Made by a program: the position numbers and the translations under genes
Notes under the pieces: model-generated
What the model was told of the DNA's origin: nothing
Seen by the model: the letters and a program-made list of their open reading frames with translations, nothing else
Databases searched by the model: none
Origin: Bacteroidaceae bacterium
GTDB lineage: Bacteria > Bacteroidota > Bacteroidia > Bacteroidales > Bacteroidaceae
Assembly (NCBI GenBank): GCA_017649485.1
Contig: JAGCGS010000068.1
Location: 1 to 64,000 of the forward strand
Length of the DNA stretch: 64,000 nucleotides
Direction: 5' to 3'
Part shown: in pieces, positions 17,537-26,502 of the stretch
Layout of the letters: every line of letters starts with the position of its first letter
How positions within the stretch are numbered: position 1 is the first letter of the stretch

Positions 17537-18967
17537 TTATTTTTGCATAAATGTTGCGTTTTTACGATACCATAAACAGAACCATGCAAGGGCGATAAGT
17601 ATAATGGTGCATCCAATGCCATAAGAAAGCAGATGCCCCATACCAAAGGCAATGGGTGAAATCAATAGGAATGTGGAGCAAACAAAAGTCATAAACAAAG
17701 CAGGTATCAAAGTGATATAGAATGGCTTGCGTTGCTGAACCAAGTAAACAGTCAATGCCCACAAGGTGAATACAGACAAGGCTTGGTTAGCCCATCCGAA
17801 GTAGTTCCATATCACATTAAAGCCATCTTCGTCAGCAATATTGAACCACAACACCAACATAGTAACCACAAACAAAGGTATGCAAATCAGCAAACGGTTG
17901 CGGATGCTCTTCTGTTTTAAGTGGATAAAGTCGGCAATGATAAGCCTTGCACTACGCAAAGCCGTATCGCCACTGGTGATAGGAGCAGCAACCACACCTA
18001 ACAGAGCCAAGATGCCACCCAAGTATCCTAACCAGCTTTGTGAAACAATGGTTACAATCTGAGGTGCACTTGCAGTTGTTTCTGCTCCCAAATCCTGGGC
18101 ACCTCCACCAAAGAAGAAGTAGGAGGAAACTGTTGCCCAAATCAATGCCACTATGCCCTCTGTAATCATCGCTCCATAAAAAATAGGTCGCCCTAACTTC
18201 TCATGCTTCATGCATCGAGCCATCAGGGGACTCTGTGTGGCATGAAATCCACTAATGGCACCACAAGCAATCGTTATAAATAAAATAGGTATAATAGGTC
18301 CCATCTTGGGGTTCTGATTATCGATGCCTTCCCAAATCTCTGGCAATTGGGGCATCTTGATAATCAATCCCACAAACATCGCCCCAGCCATAAACAACAG
18401 GGCAAAGGCAAACAATGGGTATATCTTACCAATAATCTTGTCGATTGGCATCATAGTGGCAATGACATAATACACAAAAATGGCTACAATCCATATCACC
18501 ACATCACCAACAATGCCTCCCATAATAATGGCAGGACTATAAACAAACACTGCTCCCACCATCACCAACAATAACACCGAAAACACCAACATGATGTTTT
18601 TAGCTCGATTGCCTAAGTATTTGCCAATTATCTCTGGCAAGCCAATACCTCCATTGCGAAGCGATAGCATACCAGCCAGGTAGTCATGGGTGGCACCAGC
18701 AAAGATACAACCCAAAACAATCCACAAATAAGCCGAAGGACCAAACTTGGCACCCATAATAGCGCCAAAGATAGGACCTGTGCCGGCAATATTGAGAAAC
18801 TGAATCATGAATATCTTCCACAGAGGCAGGGGGATATAATCCACACCATCCGTCTTCGACAAGGCTGGCGTTCTACGATCATCTGGACCAAATACCCGCT
18901 CCACAAACTTTCCATAGAGCATATAGCCTAATATCAAAGTCAGGAGTGCTAAGAAAAACGTTATCAT
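17537..18967 (-). CDS. cstA: Carbon starvation protein CstA family transporter
   Basis: Polytopic inner-membrane protein of the CstA/BtsT family, 476 residues, with about 12-14 hydrophobic segments. In other bacteria these carry pyruvate or peptides. Visible family landmarks: IPLPLWKIFMIQFLNIAGTGPIFGAI near residue 50, then GCIFAGATHDYLAGMLSLRNGG, and FHATQSPLMARC. It is shorter than E. coli CstA (about 700 residues), as usual for the short form in Bacteroidota. The ATG at 18967 is preferred to the in-frame TTG at 18976. A pyruvate carrier would fit with the PFOR gene nearby, but that link is inference. Confidence 0.88.
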   Translation of the reverse strand: MITFFLALLTLILGYMLYGKFVERVFGPDDRRTPALSKTDGVDYIPLPLWKIFMIQFLNIAGTGPIFGAIMGAKFGPSAYLWIVLGCIFAGATHDYLAGMLSLRNGGIGLPEIIGKYLGNRAKNIMLVFSVLLLVMVGAVFVYSPAIIMGGIVGDVVIWIVAIFVYYVIATMMPIDKIIGKIYPLFAFALLFMAGAMFVGLIIKMPQLPEIWEGIDNQNPKMGPIIPILFITIACGAISGFHATQSPLMARCMKHEKLGRPIFYGAMITEGIVALIWATVSSYFFFGGGAQDLGAETTASAPQIVTIVSQSWLGYLGGILALLGVVAAPITSGDTALRSARLIIADFIHLKQKSIRNRLLICIPLFVVTMLVLWFNIADEDGFNVIWNYFGWANQALSVFTLWALTVYLVQQRKPFYITLIPALFMTFVCSTFLLISPIAFGMGHLLSYGIGCTIILIALAWFCLWYRKNATFMQK

Positions 18968-19071
18968 AATTAACAAATACCTATCGCTGTTTCACAAAAC
19001 GATGCAAAATTAATAGAAATTATCCGAATTATGAAACAAACTAAAAGAAAAATGTCAATTATTAAGATTTG

Positions 19072-19103
19072 CTTGCGTATCCAATGAGAATATTATACCT
19101 TTG
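19072..19103 (+). promoter_or_regulatory. Promoter of the GHL10 gene
   Basis: CTTG at 19072-19075, 20 bp, TACCTTTG at 19096-19103. The ATG is at 19108, so the predicted transcript would be leaderless or nearly so. Confidence 0.65.
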
Positions 19104-19107
19104 CAAC

Positions 19108-20574
19108 ATGAAAACAAAAACACTCATCATACTGACCTTGCTTTGTTGCCAGTTGTTGGTAGCACAAACGCCCCTTCCCAAGCACGAAGTAAGGGCAGCT
19201 TGGGTTACTGTTGTCTATGGATTGGATTGGCCTAAGGCTAAGGCTACCAATGCTGATGGCATCAGAAGGCAGCAAGCCGAACTGATAGACATCCTCGACA
19301 AGCTGAAGATGGCTAACTTTAATACCGTATTATTTCAGGCAAGAACGCGAGGAGATGTGACCTATAAGTCGGCTTACGAACCCTACAACTCCATCCTGAC
19401 AGGAAGGACAGCAGGCAACCCCGGTTATGACCCTCTGGCTTTCGTGGTGGAAGAATGTCATAAGAGAGGTATGGAGTGTCATGCTTGGATAGTAGCCATT
19501 CCCTTGGGCAACCGAACACATGTCAACTCATTGGGCAACAACTCTGTCACCAAGAAAAGGCCTTCCATTGTTTCTACCTACAAGAGAGAGTATTTCCTGA
19601 ATCCAGGGCATCCAGATACCAAGAAATACCTGATGGACATTACAAGGGAGATAGTGCAAAACTATGATGTGGATGGGGTGCACTATGATTACCTTCGATA
19701 TCCGGAGAACGCGCCACAATTCCCTGACAGAAACGAGTATCGCAAATATGGCAATGGACGCGATATTAACCAATGGCGCAGAGACAACATCTCAGAGATT
19801 GTGCGTTACATCTATCAGGGCGTGAAAGCCTTGAAGCCTTGGGTGAAGGTAAGTACCAGTCCGGTAGGCAAGTACGATGATACTACCCGCTATCCATCCA
19901 GAAGCTGGAATGCCTATGATGCGGTGAAGCAAGATGTGGTAGGTTGGTTGAGTGAAGGCATACAAGACCAGATTTACCCCATGATGTATTTCAAGGGCAA
20001 CAACTTCTATCCTTTTGCCTTGGATTGGAAAGAACAGAGTAATGGTAGGCAGGTGATCCCAGGCTTAGGCATCTACTTCCTCGACCCCAAGGAAGGCGAT
20101 TGGAGCATCAACGAAGTGGAGAGACAGATACGTTTCAGTAGGAATAATGGCTTGGCAGGGCAAGCACATTATCGAGTGAAATACCTGATGGACAATGTAC
20201 AAGGCCTGTACGATCTGCTCCAGGATGAGCTTTATACTGCTCCCGCTTTGCCTCCTGCATCTCCTTGGCTCGACAATGTGAAACCTTCTATACCCAAGGA
20301 TTTGCAAGTTCGGACAGATAATGATGGATATACTCTTTTGAAATGGGAAGCTTCTACAGACAATGATACCCAGAATGCACCCCTGTATGTGATTTACGGC
20401 TCTGATACTTATCCTGTGGATACCCAAAACCCTGCCAACATTATTGCACAAAGAGTGAAGGGGACATCCTATACTTATGCTCCTGTAACCCCTTGGAGCA
20501 GAAAAACCTATTTTGCAGTAACCGCTATAGACAGGTATGGCAATGAGAGCGAAGCTACCCAACTGCCTCAATAA
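19108..20574 (+). CDS. GHL10 family glycosyl hydrolase-like protein with Fn3 domain
   Basis: 488 residues. Signal peptide MKTKTLIILTLLCCQLLVAQ, then a TIM-barrel glycosyl-hydrolase-like 10 domain (PF02638 type, about 25-340) starting with HEVRAAWVTVVYGLDWP, with VLFQARTRGDVTYKS, AWIVAIPLGN and VDGVHYDYLRYPE, where acidic residues sit at barrel strand ends. A fibronectin type III-like domain occupies about 400-485. Proteins of this family are exported and thought to act on cell-wall glycans or polysaccharides; the substrate here is unknown. Its 3' end overlaps the convergent next gene by 7 bp. Confidence 0.88.
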   Translation: MKTKTLIILTLLCCQLLVAQTPLPKHEVRAAWVTVVYGLDWPKAKATNADGIRRQQAELIDILDKLKMANFNTVLFQARTRGDVTYKSAYEPYNSILTGRTAGNPGYDPLAFVVEECHKRGMECHAWIVAIPLGNRTHVNSLGNNSVTKKRPSIVSTYKREYFLNPGHPDTKKYLMDITREIVQNYDVDGVHYDYLRYPENAPQFPDRNEYRKYGNGRDINQWRRDNISEIVRYIYQGVKALKPWVKVSTSPVGKYDDTTRYPSRSWNAYDAVKQDVVGWLSEGIQDQIYPMMYFKGNNFYPFALDWKEQSNGRQVIPGLGIYFLDPKEGDWSINEVERQIRFSRNNGLAGQAHYRVKYLMDNVQGLYDLLQDELYTAPALPPASPWLDNVKPSIPKDLQVRTDNDGYTLLKWEASTDNDTQNAPLYVIYGSDTYPVDTQNPANIIAQRVKGTSYTYAPVTPWSRKTYFAVTAIDRYGNESEATQLPQ

Positions 20575-21743
20575 ACATCAATGTAAGCCAGATTTTGAGT
20601 GTTGGGAGTAACAGGCACCAAAGGCATAAAGCCACTATGTACCCTACCCTCGCGAATTACCAAAGGATTATTCTGCTTGCACTCCACTACGAAAGTTGCC
20701 AGTTCATCATGACTATGGAAATGCTGAACCTTAAACCTGCCATGAGCCTCTTGAGTCAGATAATTATCTTTCAGGACACGAGCCAGATAACCCATTGTGG
20801 CACGATAATTGATTTCCACACACGGATGAATACACATGCCACCAACCTCTTCGCAAATCATCATATCCACTCCCACATAAGCCCGATAGCCTGCCTGACT
20901 CAAGAAAGAACCCACCCATTGCTTGGTTTTCTGCAAATTCTCATAAGGTACATATTCACTAAGGTGGTCTTCTATCTCTTGGTTGTCAAATAAAGTATTG
21001 CCTCTATAGCTACCTCTGATATCAGTGTCAAAATATGAATAACCTATGAAAGTTGCGTGATTACTATTATCATCAACATAAAACTCCATGGCAAAATCCT
21101 GTAACTTGTTGTATATTGGCATCATGGTAACATAACCTTGGGAGTTGATAACCCTATGGCACCAGTTTCTGTCTTTTTGGGAGAAAGCAGCGCGACACCA
21201 CAACAGGCCTTTGCCACTACTCGACCAAGGTTCCTTGAACACCACACCTCCACTGTGTTTCAAAGAGTTGAAGTGCTTCTCACAATCAGTTGTCTTTATC
21301 AGGTTACGGGAAACACCACAGAACCCTGACTCGTTGCGGAACAAATCCAAAACCTGCCCTACCACCTTGCGCTGAGATAATTGACGTCTTTCATCCAGTT
21401 CAATGTCACTGGGAAGAGATGCTATATCCACCCCTGCCCTGCCCAACATATTGCGGAAAGAACGGTTCCACCCCCAAGGGCTCACCATGACAGGCTCATC
21501 TACAAAACGCAGGTCTTTGGGTGAAATAAGACTCACCTCACGATGAAAGAGCCCTTTCATCTCACTTAGGAACTCTTCATTGTATGCTCCCTCTGCCAAG
21601 ACGCGACTACCCGGTTCTGCGTACCACATAGGTAGCACAGATAAGTCTTGAATCATCTGACGCACAGAGGATGTGGGGGTATAGTTGCCGTCGCCGTTGG
21701 CCAAGGCCAAATCAGTATCCGGATTGAAAACATAAAGCACCAT
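20568..21743 (-). CDS. ATP-grasp-like protein conserved in Bacteroidales, function unknown
   Basis: 391 residues, no signal peptide, no membrane segments. N-terminal VLYVFNPDTDLALANGDGNYTPTSSVRQM resembles a nucleotide or carbamoyl-phosphate-synthase-like pre-ATP-grasp domain. The middle FKEPWSSSGKGLLW is the glycine-rich Lys-containing loop of ATP-grasp enzymes, and CIHPCVEINYRATMGYLAR carries the Glu-x-Asn metal/ATP site (cf. ExN in the family). It probably ligates a carboxylate to an amine or similar, but the substrate is not readable. ATG at 21743 chosen over TTG at 21755. It runs convergent with, and overlaps, the GHL10 gene by 7 bp. Confidence 0.7.
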   Translation of the reverse strand: MVLYVFNPDTDLALANGDGNYTPTSSVRQMIQDLSVLPMWYAEPGSRVLAEGAYNEEFLSEMKGLFHREVSLISPKDLRFVDEPVMVSPWGWNRSFRNMLGRAGVDIASLPSDIELDERRQLSQRKVVGQVLDLFRNESGFCGVSRNLIKTTDCEKHFNSLKHSGGVVFKEPWSSSGKGLLWCRAAFSQKDRNWCHRVINSQGYVTMMPIYNKLQDFAMEFYVDDNSNHATFIGYSYFDTDIRGSYRGNTLFDNQEIEDHLSEYVPYENLQKTKQWVGSFLSQAGYRAYVGVDMMICEEVGGMCIHPCVEINYRATMGYLARVLKDNYLTQEAHGRFKVQHFHSHDELATFVVECKQNNPLVIREGRVHSGFMPLVPVTPNTQNLAYIDVY

Positions 21744-21800
21744 AATAAATACCAATGTAGAATTCGGTTATAAAGATAGTTAATATTTTGCAATCACTGC

Positions 21801-21830
21801 ATTGTTTTTAGTAAAAAATAGCTATATTTG
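21801..21830 (+). promoter_or_regulatory. Promoter of nifJ
   Basis: ATTG-N18-TATATTTG, giving a leader of about 50 nt before the ATG at 21886. Confidence 0.65.
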
Positions 21831-21885
21831 CGGATTGAACTTTAAGCGCAAGTAATAACTTTTTAAATAAATTAAAACAATAATT

Positions 21886-24800
21886 ATGGCTAAAGAGAAA
21901 AAATTCATTACATGTGATGGTAACGAAGCTGCTGCTCACATTGCGTATATGTTTACAGAAGTGGCTGCTATCTATCCTATCACTCCGTCTTCTACTATGG
22001 CTGAGCATGTGGATGAGTGGGCTGCCGCAGGCAGAAAGAACATCTTCGGCGAGACCGTTAGCGTTCAGGAGATGCAGTCAGAAGGTGGTGCTGCTGGTGC
22101 CGTTCACGGTTCACTGCAGGCTGGTGCTTTGACTACTACCTTTACCGCTTCTCAGGGTCTGCTCCTGATGATTCCTAACATGTACAAGATCGCAGCTGAG
22201 AACCTCCCATGCGTATTCCATGTATCTGCTCGTACACTGGCTTCTCATGCACTCTGTATCTTTGGTGACCACCAGGATGTGATGGCTTGCCGTCAGACAG
22301 GCTTTGCTATGCTGGCAGAAGGTTCTGTACAGGAAGTAATGGACCTGGCAGGTGTAGCTCACTTGTCAGCACTGACAGCTCGTCTGCCTTTCCTGAACTT
22401 CTTCGATGGTTTCCGCACCTCTCATGAGATTCAGAAGATTGAGAAGTTGGACAATGCCGACCTGGAACCTCTGATTGACCGTGAGGCATTGGCAGAGTTC
22501 CGCCAGAAGGCATTGAATCCTATGAAGCCTGTGATGCGTGGTATGGCTGAGAATCCAGACCACTTCTTCCAGCACCGTGAGGCTTGCAACGGCTTCTATA
22601 CCAATGTGCCTGCTATCGTACAGCATTACATGGATGAGATTGGTAAGATTACTGGCCGTTCATATCATTTGTTTGACTACTATGGCGACCCAGAGGCAGA
22701 GCGAGTAATCGTGGCTATGGGTTCTGTTACCGAGTGTATCCGTGAGGTGGTTGACTACCTGCGTGCACAAGGTGAGAAGGTTGGTCTGTTGGCTGTTCAC
22801 CTGTTCAACCCATGGTCTGCTAAGGATCTGTTGGCAGCTATGCCTAAGACTGCTAAGCGCATTGCTGTTCTTGACAGGACAAAGGAACCTGGTGCAGCTG
22901 GCGATCCTCTCTACATGAATGTAAAGGATTCATTCTATGGTGCTGCTGATGCTCCTTGCATCGTGGCTGGCCGCTATGGTTTGGGCTCAAAGGATACTAC
23001 TCCTGCCCAGATGATTGCCGTATTCAAGAACCTGGCATTGCCACAGCCTAAGGATCACTTCGTGGTAGGTATCGTTGATGATGTTACCTTCACCTCTCTC
23101 CCACAGGAAGAAGAGATTGCTCTGGGTGGCGACGGCATGTTCGAAGCTAAGTTCTATGGTCTGGGTGCTGATGGTACCGTAGGTGCTAACAAGAACTCAG
23201 TGAAGATCATTGGTGACAACACCAACAAGCACTGCCAGGCATACTTCGCTTACGACTCCAAGAAGTCAGGTGGTTTCACCTGCTCACACTTGCGTTTCGG
23301 CGATACTCCAATCCGCTCAACCTACTATGTAAACACACCAAACTTCGTGGCTTGCCACGTTCAGGCATACCTGCACATGTATGATGTTACCCGCGGTCTG
23401 CGCAAGAATGGCTCATTCCTGCTGAATACCGTTTGGGATGGCGAGGAGCTGGCTGCTAACTTGCCTAACCGCGTGAAGAGATACTTCGCAAAGAACAACA
23501 TCACCGTTTATTATATCAACGCTACCAAGATAGCACAGGAGATTGGCTTGGGCAACCGTACCAACACCATTCTGCAGAGTGCATTCTTCCGTATTACTGA
23601 GGTTATTCCTATCGACTTGGCTATCGAGCAGATGAAGAAGTTCATTGTGAAGTCATACGCTAAGAAGGGCGAGGATGTGGTGAACAAGAACTATGCTGCC
23701 GTTGACCGCGGTGGTGAGTATCACACACTGAGCGTTGACCCGGCATGGGCTAACCTGCCAGACGATCCTAAGCCAGTGAACGACGACCCAGCATTCATCA
23801 ATGAGGTGGTTCGTCCTATCAATGCTCAGGATGGCGACCTGCTGCCAGTATCTGCATTCAAGGGTATTGAGGATGGTACTTGGTACAGCGGTACCGCTAA
23901 GTATGAGAAGCGTGGTGTGGCTAACTTCGTTCCAGTATGGAATCCTGAGAACTGTATCCAGTGTAACAAGTGTGCATTCGTTTGTCCTCACGCAGCTATC
24001 CGTCCATTTGTGATGAATGCTGACGAAGCTGCCGGCATTGATGCTGCCAAGATTGCTGTTCTGGCACCTGCTCAGCTCAAGGGTATGCAGTTCCGCATCC
24101 AGGTGGATGTATTGGACTGCTTGGCTTGCGGCAACTGTGCTGATGTCTGCCCAGGCAAGAAGGGTGAGAAGGCATTGAAGATGGTTCCTTTCGATCCTGA
24201 AGCTGAAAACATGAAGCAGGAAGCTGCTAACTGGGAATACTGCGTGAACAAGGTATCCAGCAAGCAGGATTTGATTGACATCAAGCAGACTCCAAAGAAC
24301 TCTCAGTTCGCTACTCCGCTGTTTGAATTCTCAGGTGCTTGCTCTGGTTGCGGTGAGACTCCTTATGTGAAGCTGATCAGCCAGTTGTTTGGCGACCGTC
24401 AGATTGTAGCTAACGCAACAGGTTGCTCATCTATCTACTCTGGTTCTGTTCCATCAACTCCTTATACCACCAACGCTGAGGGTCGTGGTCCAGCATGGGC
24501 TAACTCTCTGTTCGAGGACTTCTGCGAGTTCGGTTTGGGTATGACCTTAGCTAACGAGAAGATGCACCTGCGCCTAACTGAGACTATGCTGGCTGCTATC
24601 GCTGATGAGAACGTTCCAGCTGAAGCTAAGGATCTGTTCCAGCAGTGGGTAGATAACCAGAACGACCCAGACAAGACCAAGGCTCTCTACAAGCAGATTG
24701 TTCCAATGGTTGAAGCTAACAAGGATAAGTGCAAGTATTGCGCTGTGGTAGCTGAGTTCCAGAACTATCTGGTGAAGCGCAGTCAGTGGATCATCGGTGG

Positions 24801-25449
24801 TGACGGTGCTTCATACGACATCGGTTACGGTGGTCTCGACCACGTGATTGCATCTGGCAAGGATGTGAACATCCTCGTTATCGATACTGAGGTTTATTCT
24901 AACACTGGCGGTCAGTCATCTAAGGCTACTCCTATCGGTGCTATCGCTAAGTTTGCTGCTGCAGGTAAGCGCGTACGCAAGAAAGACCTCGGTCTGATGG
25001 CTACCACTTACGGCTATGTATATGTTGCTCAGATTGCTATGGGTGCTGACAATGCTCAGACCCTGAAGGCTCTGCGCGAGGCTGAAGCTTATCCAGGCCC
25101 ATCACTCATCATCGCTTATGCTCCATGTATCAACCATGGTCTGAAGGCTGGTATGGGTAAGAGCCAGGCTGAGGAAGCTAAGGCTGTTGAGTGCGGCTAC
25201 TGGCATCTGTGGCGTTACAACCCAGCTCTGGAAGCTGAGGGCAAGAACCCATTCACACTGGATAGCAAAGAGCCTAAGTGGGAAGGCTTCAAGGACTTCC
25301 TGAAGGGTGAGGTTCGCTATGCATCAGTGATGAAGCAGTATCCAGCAGAGGCTGACGAGCTGTTCCAGGCAGCTGAGGACAACGCTAAGTGGCGTTACAA
25401 CAGCTACAAGCGTTTGGCTCAGAACAACTGGGGTGCAGAAGTGAAGTAA
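21886..25449 (+). CDS. nifJ: Pyruvate:ferredoxin (flavodoxin) oxidoreductase
   Basis: Single-chain PFOR, 1187 residues, cytosolic. It splits pyruvate and CoA to acetyl-CoA, CO2 and reduced ferredoxin, the core step of anaerobic pyruvate use. Domain order: alpha (TPP pyrimidine) domain with YPITPSSTMAEHVDEW near residue 26; gamma domain from about 420; two 4Fe-4S motifs, CIQCNKCAFVCPH (about 689) and CLACGNCADVCPG (about 746); TPP pyrophosphate domain with ACSGCGETPY (third cluster ligands) and GGDGASYDIGYGG (about 971). Codon use is far more biased than in neighbours (GCT, GGT, AAC, AAG), a sign of very high expression. Single gene with own promoter and terminator. Confidence 0.98.
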   Translation: MAKEKKFITCDGNEAAAHIAYMFTEVAAIYPITPSSTMAEHVDEWAAAGRKNIFGETVSVQEMQSEGGAAGAVHGSLQAGALTTTFTASQGLLLMIPNMYKIAAENLPCVFHVSARTLASHALCIFGDHQDVMACRQTGFAMLAEGSVQEVMDLAGVAHLSALTARLPFLNFFDGFRTSHEIQKIEKLDNADLEPLIDREALAEFRQKALNPMKPVMRGMAENPDHFFQHREACNGFYTNVPAIVQHYMDEIGKITGRSYHLFDYYGDPEAERVIVAMGSVTECIREVVDYLRAQGEKVGLLAVHLFNPWSAKDLLAAMPKTAKRIAVLDRTKEPGAAGDPLYMNVKDSFYGAADAPCIVAGRYGLGSKDTTPAQMIAVFKNLALPQPKDHFVVGIVDDVTFTSLPQEEEIALGGDGMFEAKFYGLGADGTVGANKNSVKIIGDNTNKHCQAYFAYDSKKSGGFTCSHLRFGDTPIRSTYYVNTPNFVACHVQAYLHMYDVTRGLRKNGSFLLNTVWDGEELAANLPNRVKRYFAKNNITVYYINATKIAQEIGLGNRTNTILQSAFFRITEVIPIDLAIEQMKKFIVKSYAKKGEDVVNKNYAAVDRGGEYHTLSVDPAWANLPDDPKPVNDDPAFINEVVRPINAQDGDLLPVSAFKGIEDGTWYSGTAKYEKRGVANFVPVWNPENCIQCNKCAFVCPHAAIRPFVMNADEAAGIDAAKIAVLAPAQLKGMQFRIQVDVLDCLACGNCADVCPGKKGEKALKMVPFDPEAENMKQEAANWEYCVNKVSSKQDLIDIKQTPKNSQFATPLFEFSGACSGCGETPYVKLISQLFGDRQIVANATGCSSIYSGSVPSTPYTTNAEGRGPAWANSLFEDFCEFGLGMTLANEKMHLRLTETMLAAIADENVPAEAKDLFQQWVDNQNDPDKTKALYKQIVPMVEANKDKCKYCAVVAEFQNYLVKRSQWIIGGDGASYDIGYGGLDHVIASGKDVNILVIDTEVYSNTGGQSSKATPIGAIAKFAAAGKRVRKKDLGLMATTYGYVYVAQIAMGADNAQTLKALREAEAYPGPSLIIAYAPCINHGLKAGMGKSQAEEAKAVECGYWHLWRYNPALEAEGKNPFTLDSKEPKWEGFKDFLKGEVRYASVMKQYPAEADELFQAAEDNAKWRYNSYKRLAQNNWGAEVK

Positions 25450-25466
25450 TTAACCCTGACAATAGT

Positions 25467-25506
25467 AAAAAAAGTGGCAAGGCCTGATGGCCTCGCCACT
25501 TTTTTC
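25467..25506 (+). terminator. Intrinsic terminator of nifJ
   Basis: AAAAAGTGGCAAGGCC-TGAT-GGCCTCGCCACTTTTTT: strong stem of about 15 bp with a T tail. A related hairpin lies at 26416-26446. Confidence 0.85.
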
Positions 25507-25636
25507 ATTGCTTATCTCAGGACGGTAAGCATTCAACAAAGTACAGGTAGTAACACCTATATGCTATAACTACAGCATTGATGCCACAACCACTTGCAGG
25601 CATTTGCCTCGCTCTTCTCTCGCTCTAACAATACGT

Positions 25637-25888
25637 TTAAGCAACTGCAATACCCATTCTGTATAGGTAATCTGGAGCAAAATCTGCACCATTATACCAT
25701 TCGAGTGTCCAAAAATTCAATGCAAACTGCACAAAATTCTTATGCTCTTTTAGCGGCTCAAACATTTTACCTTTAAGCAGCGGTAAGAAATCAACACGCC
25801 TAACCTCCCCGTTACTGAAACGAAGGTCCATTGTATAATCTTTAATGTAGTTTACATCAACAATTCTTATCAAATCCAAATTGTCCAT
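25637..25888 (-). CDS. DUF2442 domain protein
   Basis: 83 residues, cytosolic. Sequence pattern IVDVNYIKDYTMDLRFSNGEVRRVDFLPLLKG...FEPLKEHKNF...TLEWYNGADFAPDYLY is that of the DUF2442 family. It lies 15 nt downstream of the DUF4160 gene and is likely co-transcribed. This pair is common in scattered bacterial genomes and behaves like a mobile two-gene unit, often suggested to be toxin-antitoxin-like; no activity is proven and I do not assign toxin or antitoxin roles. Confidence 0.8.
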   Translation of the reverse strand: MDNLDLIRIVDVNYIKDYTMDLRFSNGEVRRVDFLPLLKGKMFEPLKEHKNFVQFALNFWTLEWYNGADFAPDYLYRMGIAVA

Positions 25889-25903
25889 AATAGTCTCTCC
25901 TTA

Positions 25904-26161
25904 TTAAATCAATGGTTCAATCTTCAGAGCTTCTTCACCGCGCTGAAGCCTTAACCAATTCTCATTCAATTCAGTTTCATGATCTTCCATCCATTTGAAA
26001 ACATTCTTTAGAGCATTTTTTGGAAGCTCACCTTTTACTACACCGTCAGCGAGGTTAATGATTGCCTGATACCCACCATAACGTACATGCAGGTGCGGCG
26101 GATTATGGTCATCAGCAAACATCGCTATAATTATTCCATAAAATCTGCAAATCTCTGGCAT
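25904..26161 (-). CDS. DUF4160 domain protein
   Basis: 85 residues. MPEICRFYGIIIAMFADDHNPPHLHVRYGGYQAIINL carries the DUF4160 hallmark HNPPHxHxxYG, a His-rich motif that could bind metal or act catalytically. The start at 26161 is decided by a TTTG-N20-TATCTTTG promoter inside the longer reading frame (26187-26218), which makes the upstream in-frame ATG at 26221 untranscribed. Partner is the DUF2442 gene 15 nt downstream. Confidence 0.8.
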   Translation of the reverse strand: MPEICRFYGIIIAMFADDHNPPHLHVRYGGYQAIINLADGVVKGELPKNALKNVFKWMEDHETELNENWLRLQRGEEALKIEPLI

Positions 26162-26186
26162 ATCGAAATAACGATTATAAGCATTG

Positions 26187-26218
26187 CAAAGATAACACGT
26201 TTCCCTATTAAATGCAAA
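26187..26218 (-). promoter_or_regulatory. Promoter of the DUF4160-DUF2442 pair
   Basis: Minus strand TTTG-N20-TATCTTTG, transcription expected near 26181, 20 nt before the ATG at 26161. Confidence 0.75.
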
Positions 26219-26308
26219 CATTTAACAGAAAAAAGGTGTGGAAGATATAGAAAAGATTTAGACTTTGATTTTACCGGATTGTCGACTAATACTCACCCAC
26301 CCCTGAAT

Positions 26309-26392
26309 AAATCACTCACGCTCGGCAAGACCAAGCTTGACTCTGCACTTACTTAACCGCGTTTTTGCAGTTTAGGTAAACGTGAGCGATTT
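26309..26392. repeat. 84-bp MITE-like inverted-repeat element
   Basis: AAATCACTCACG at 26309-26320 is the imperfect inverse (11 of 12) of CGTGAGCGATTT at 26381-26392, framing an 84-bp element. Its left end ATAAATCACTCACGCTCGG matches the reverse complement of 38461-38479 at 17 of 19 positions, so it is a dispersed repeat. No coding capacity. Confidence 0.5.
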
Positions 26393-26415
26393 TAATGGAG
26401 GAAATTCATTCGTTG

Positions 26416-26446
26416 GTGGCGAGGCATAGGCTTCGCCACTGTTTTT
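26416..26446 (+). terminator. Terminator-like hairpin before the DUF5063 gene
   Basis: GTGGCGAGGC pairs with GCTTCGCCAC (one G-T pair) and is followed by TGTTTTTA. It closely resembles the nifJ terminator, although no + strand gene ends here. Between the DUF4160 promoter and the next promoter (26219-26456) I see only this hairpin and the inverted-repeat element. Confidence 0.6.
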
Positions 26447-26456
26447 ATGTTTAAGC

Positions 26457-26488
26457 TTTGGCAGTATGCAAAATAATGAGTACTTTTG
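26457..26488 (+). promoter_or_regulatory. Promoter of the DUF5063 - RNase D - rlmI operon
   Basis: TTTG-N20-TACTTTTG. Transcription near 26494 excludes the upstream in-frame start at 26458. Confidence 0.75.
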
Positions 26489-26502
26489 CAACTAAGTTAA
26501 AG

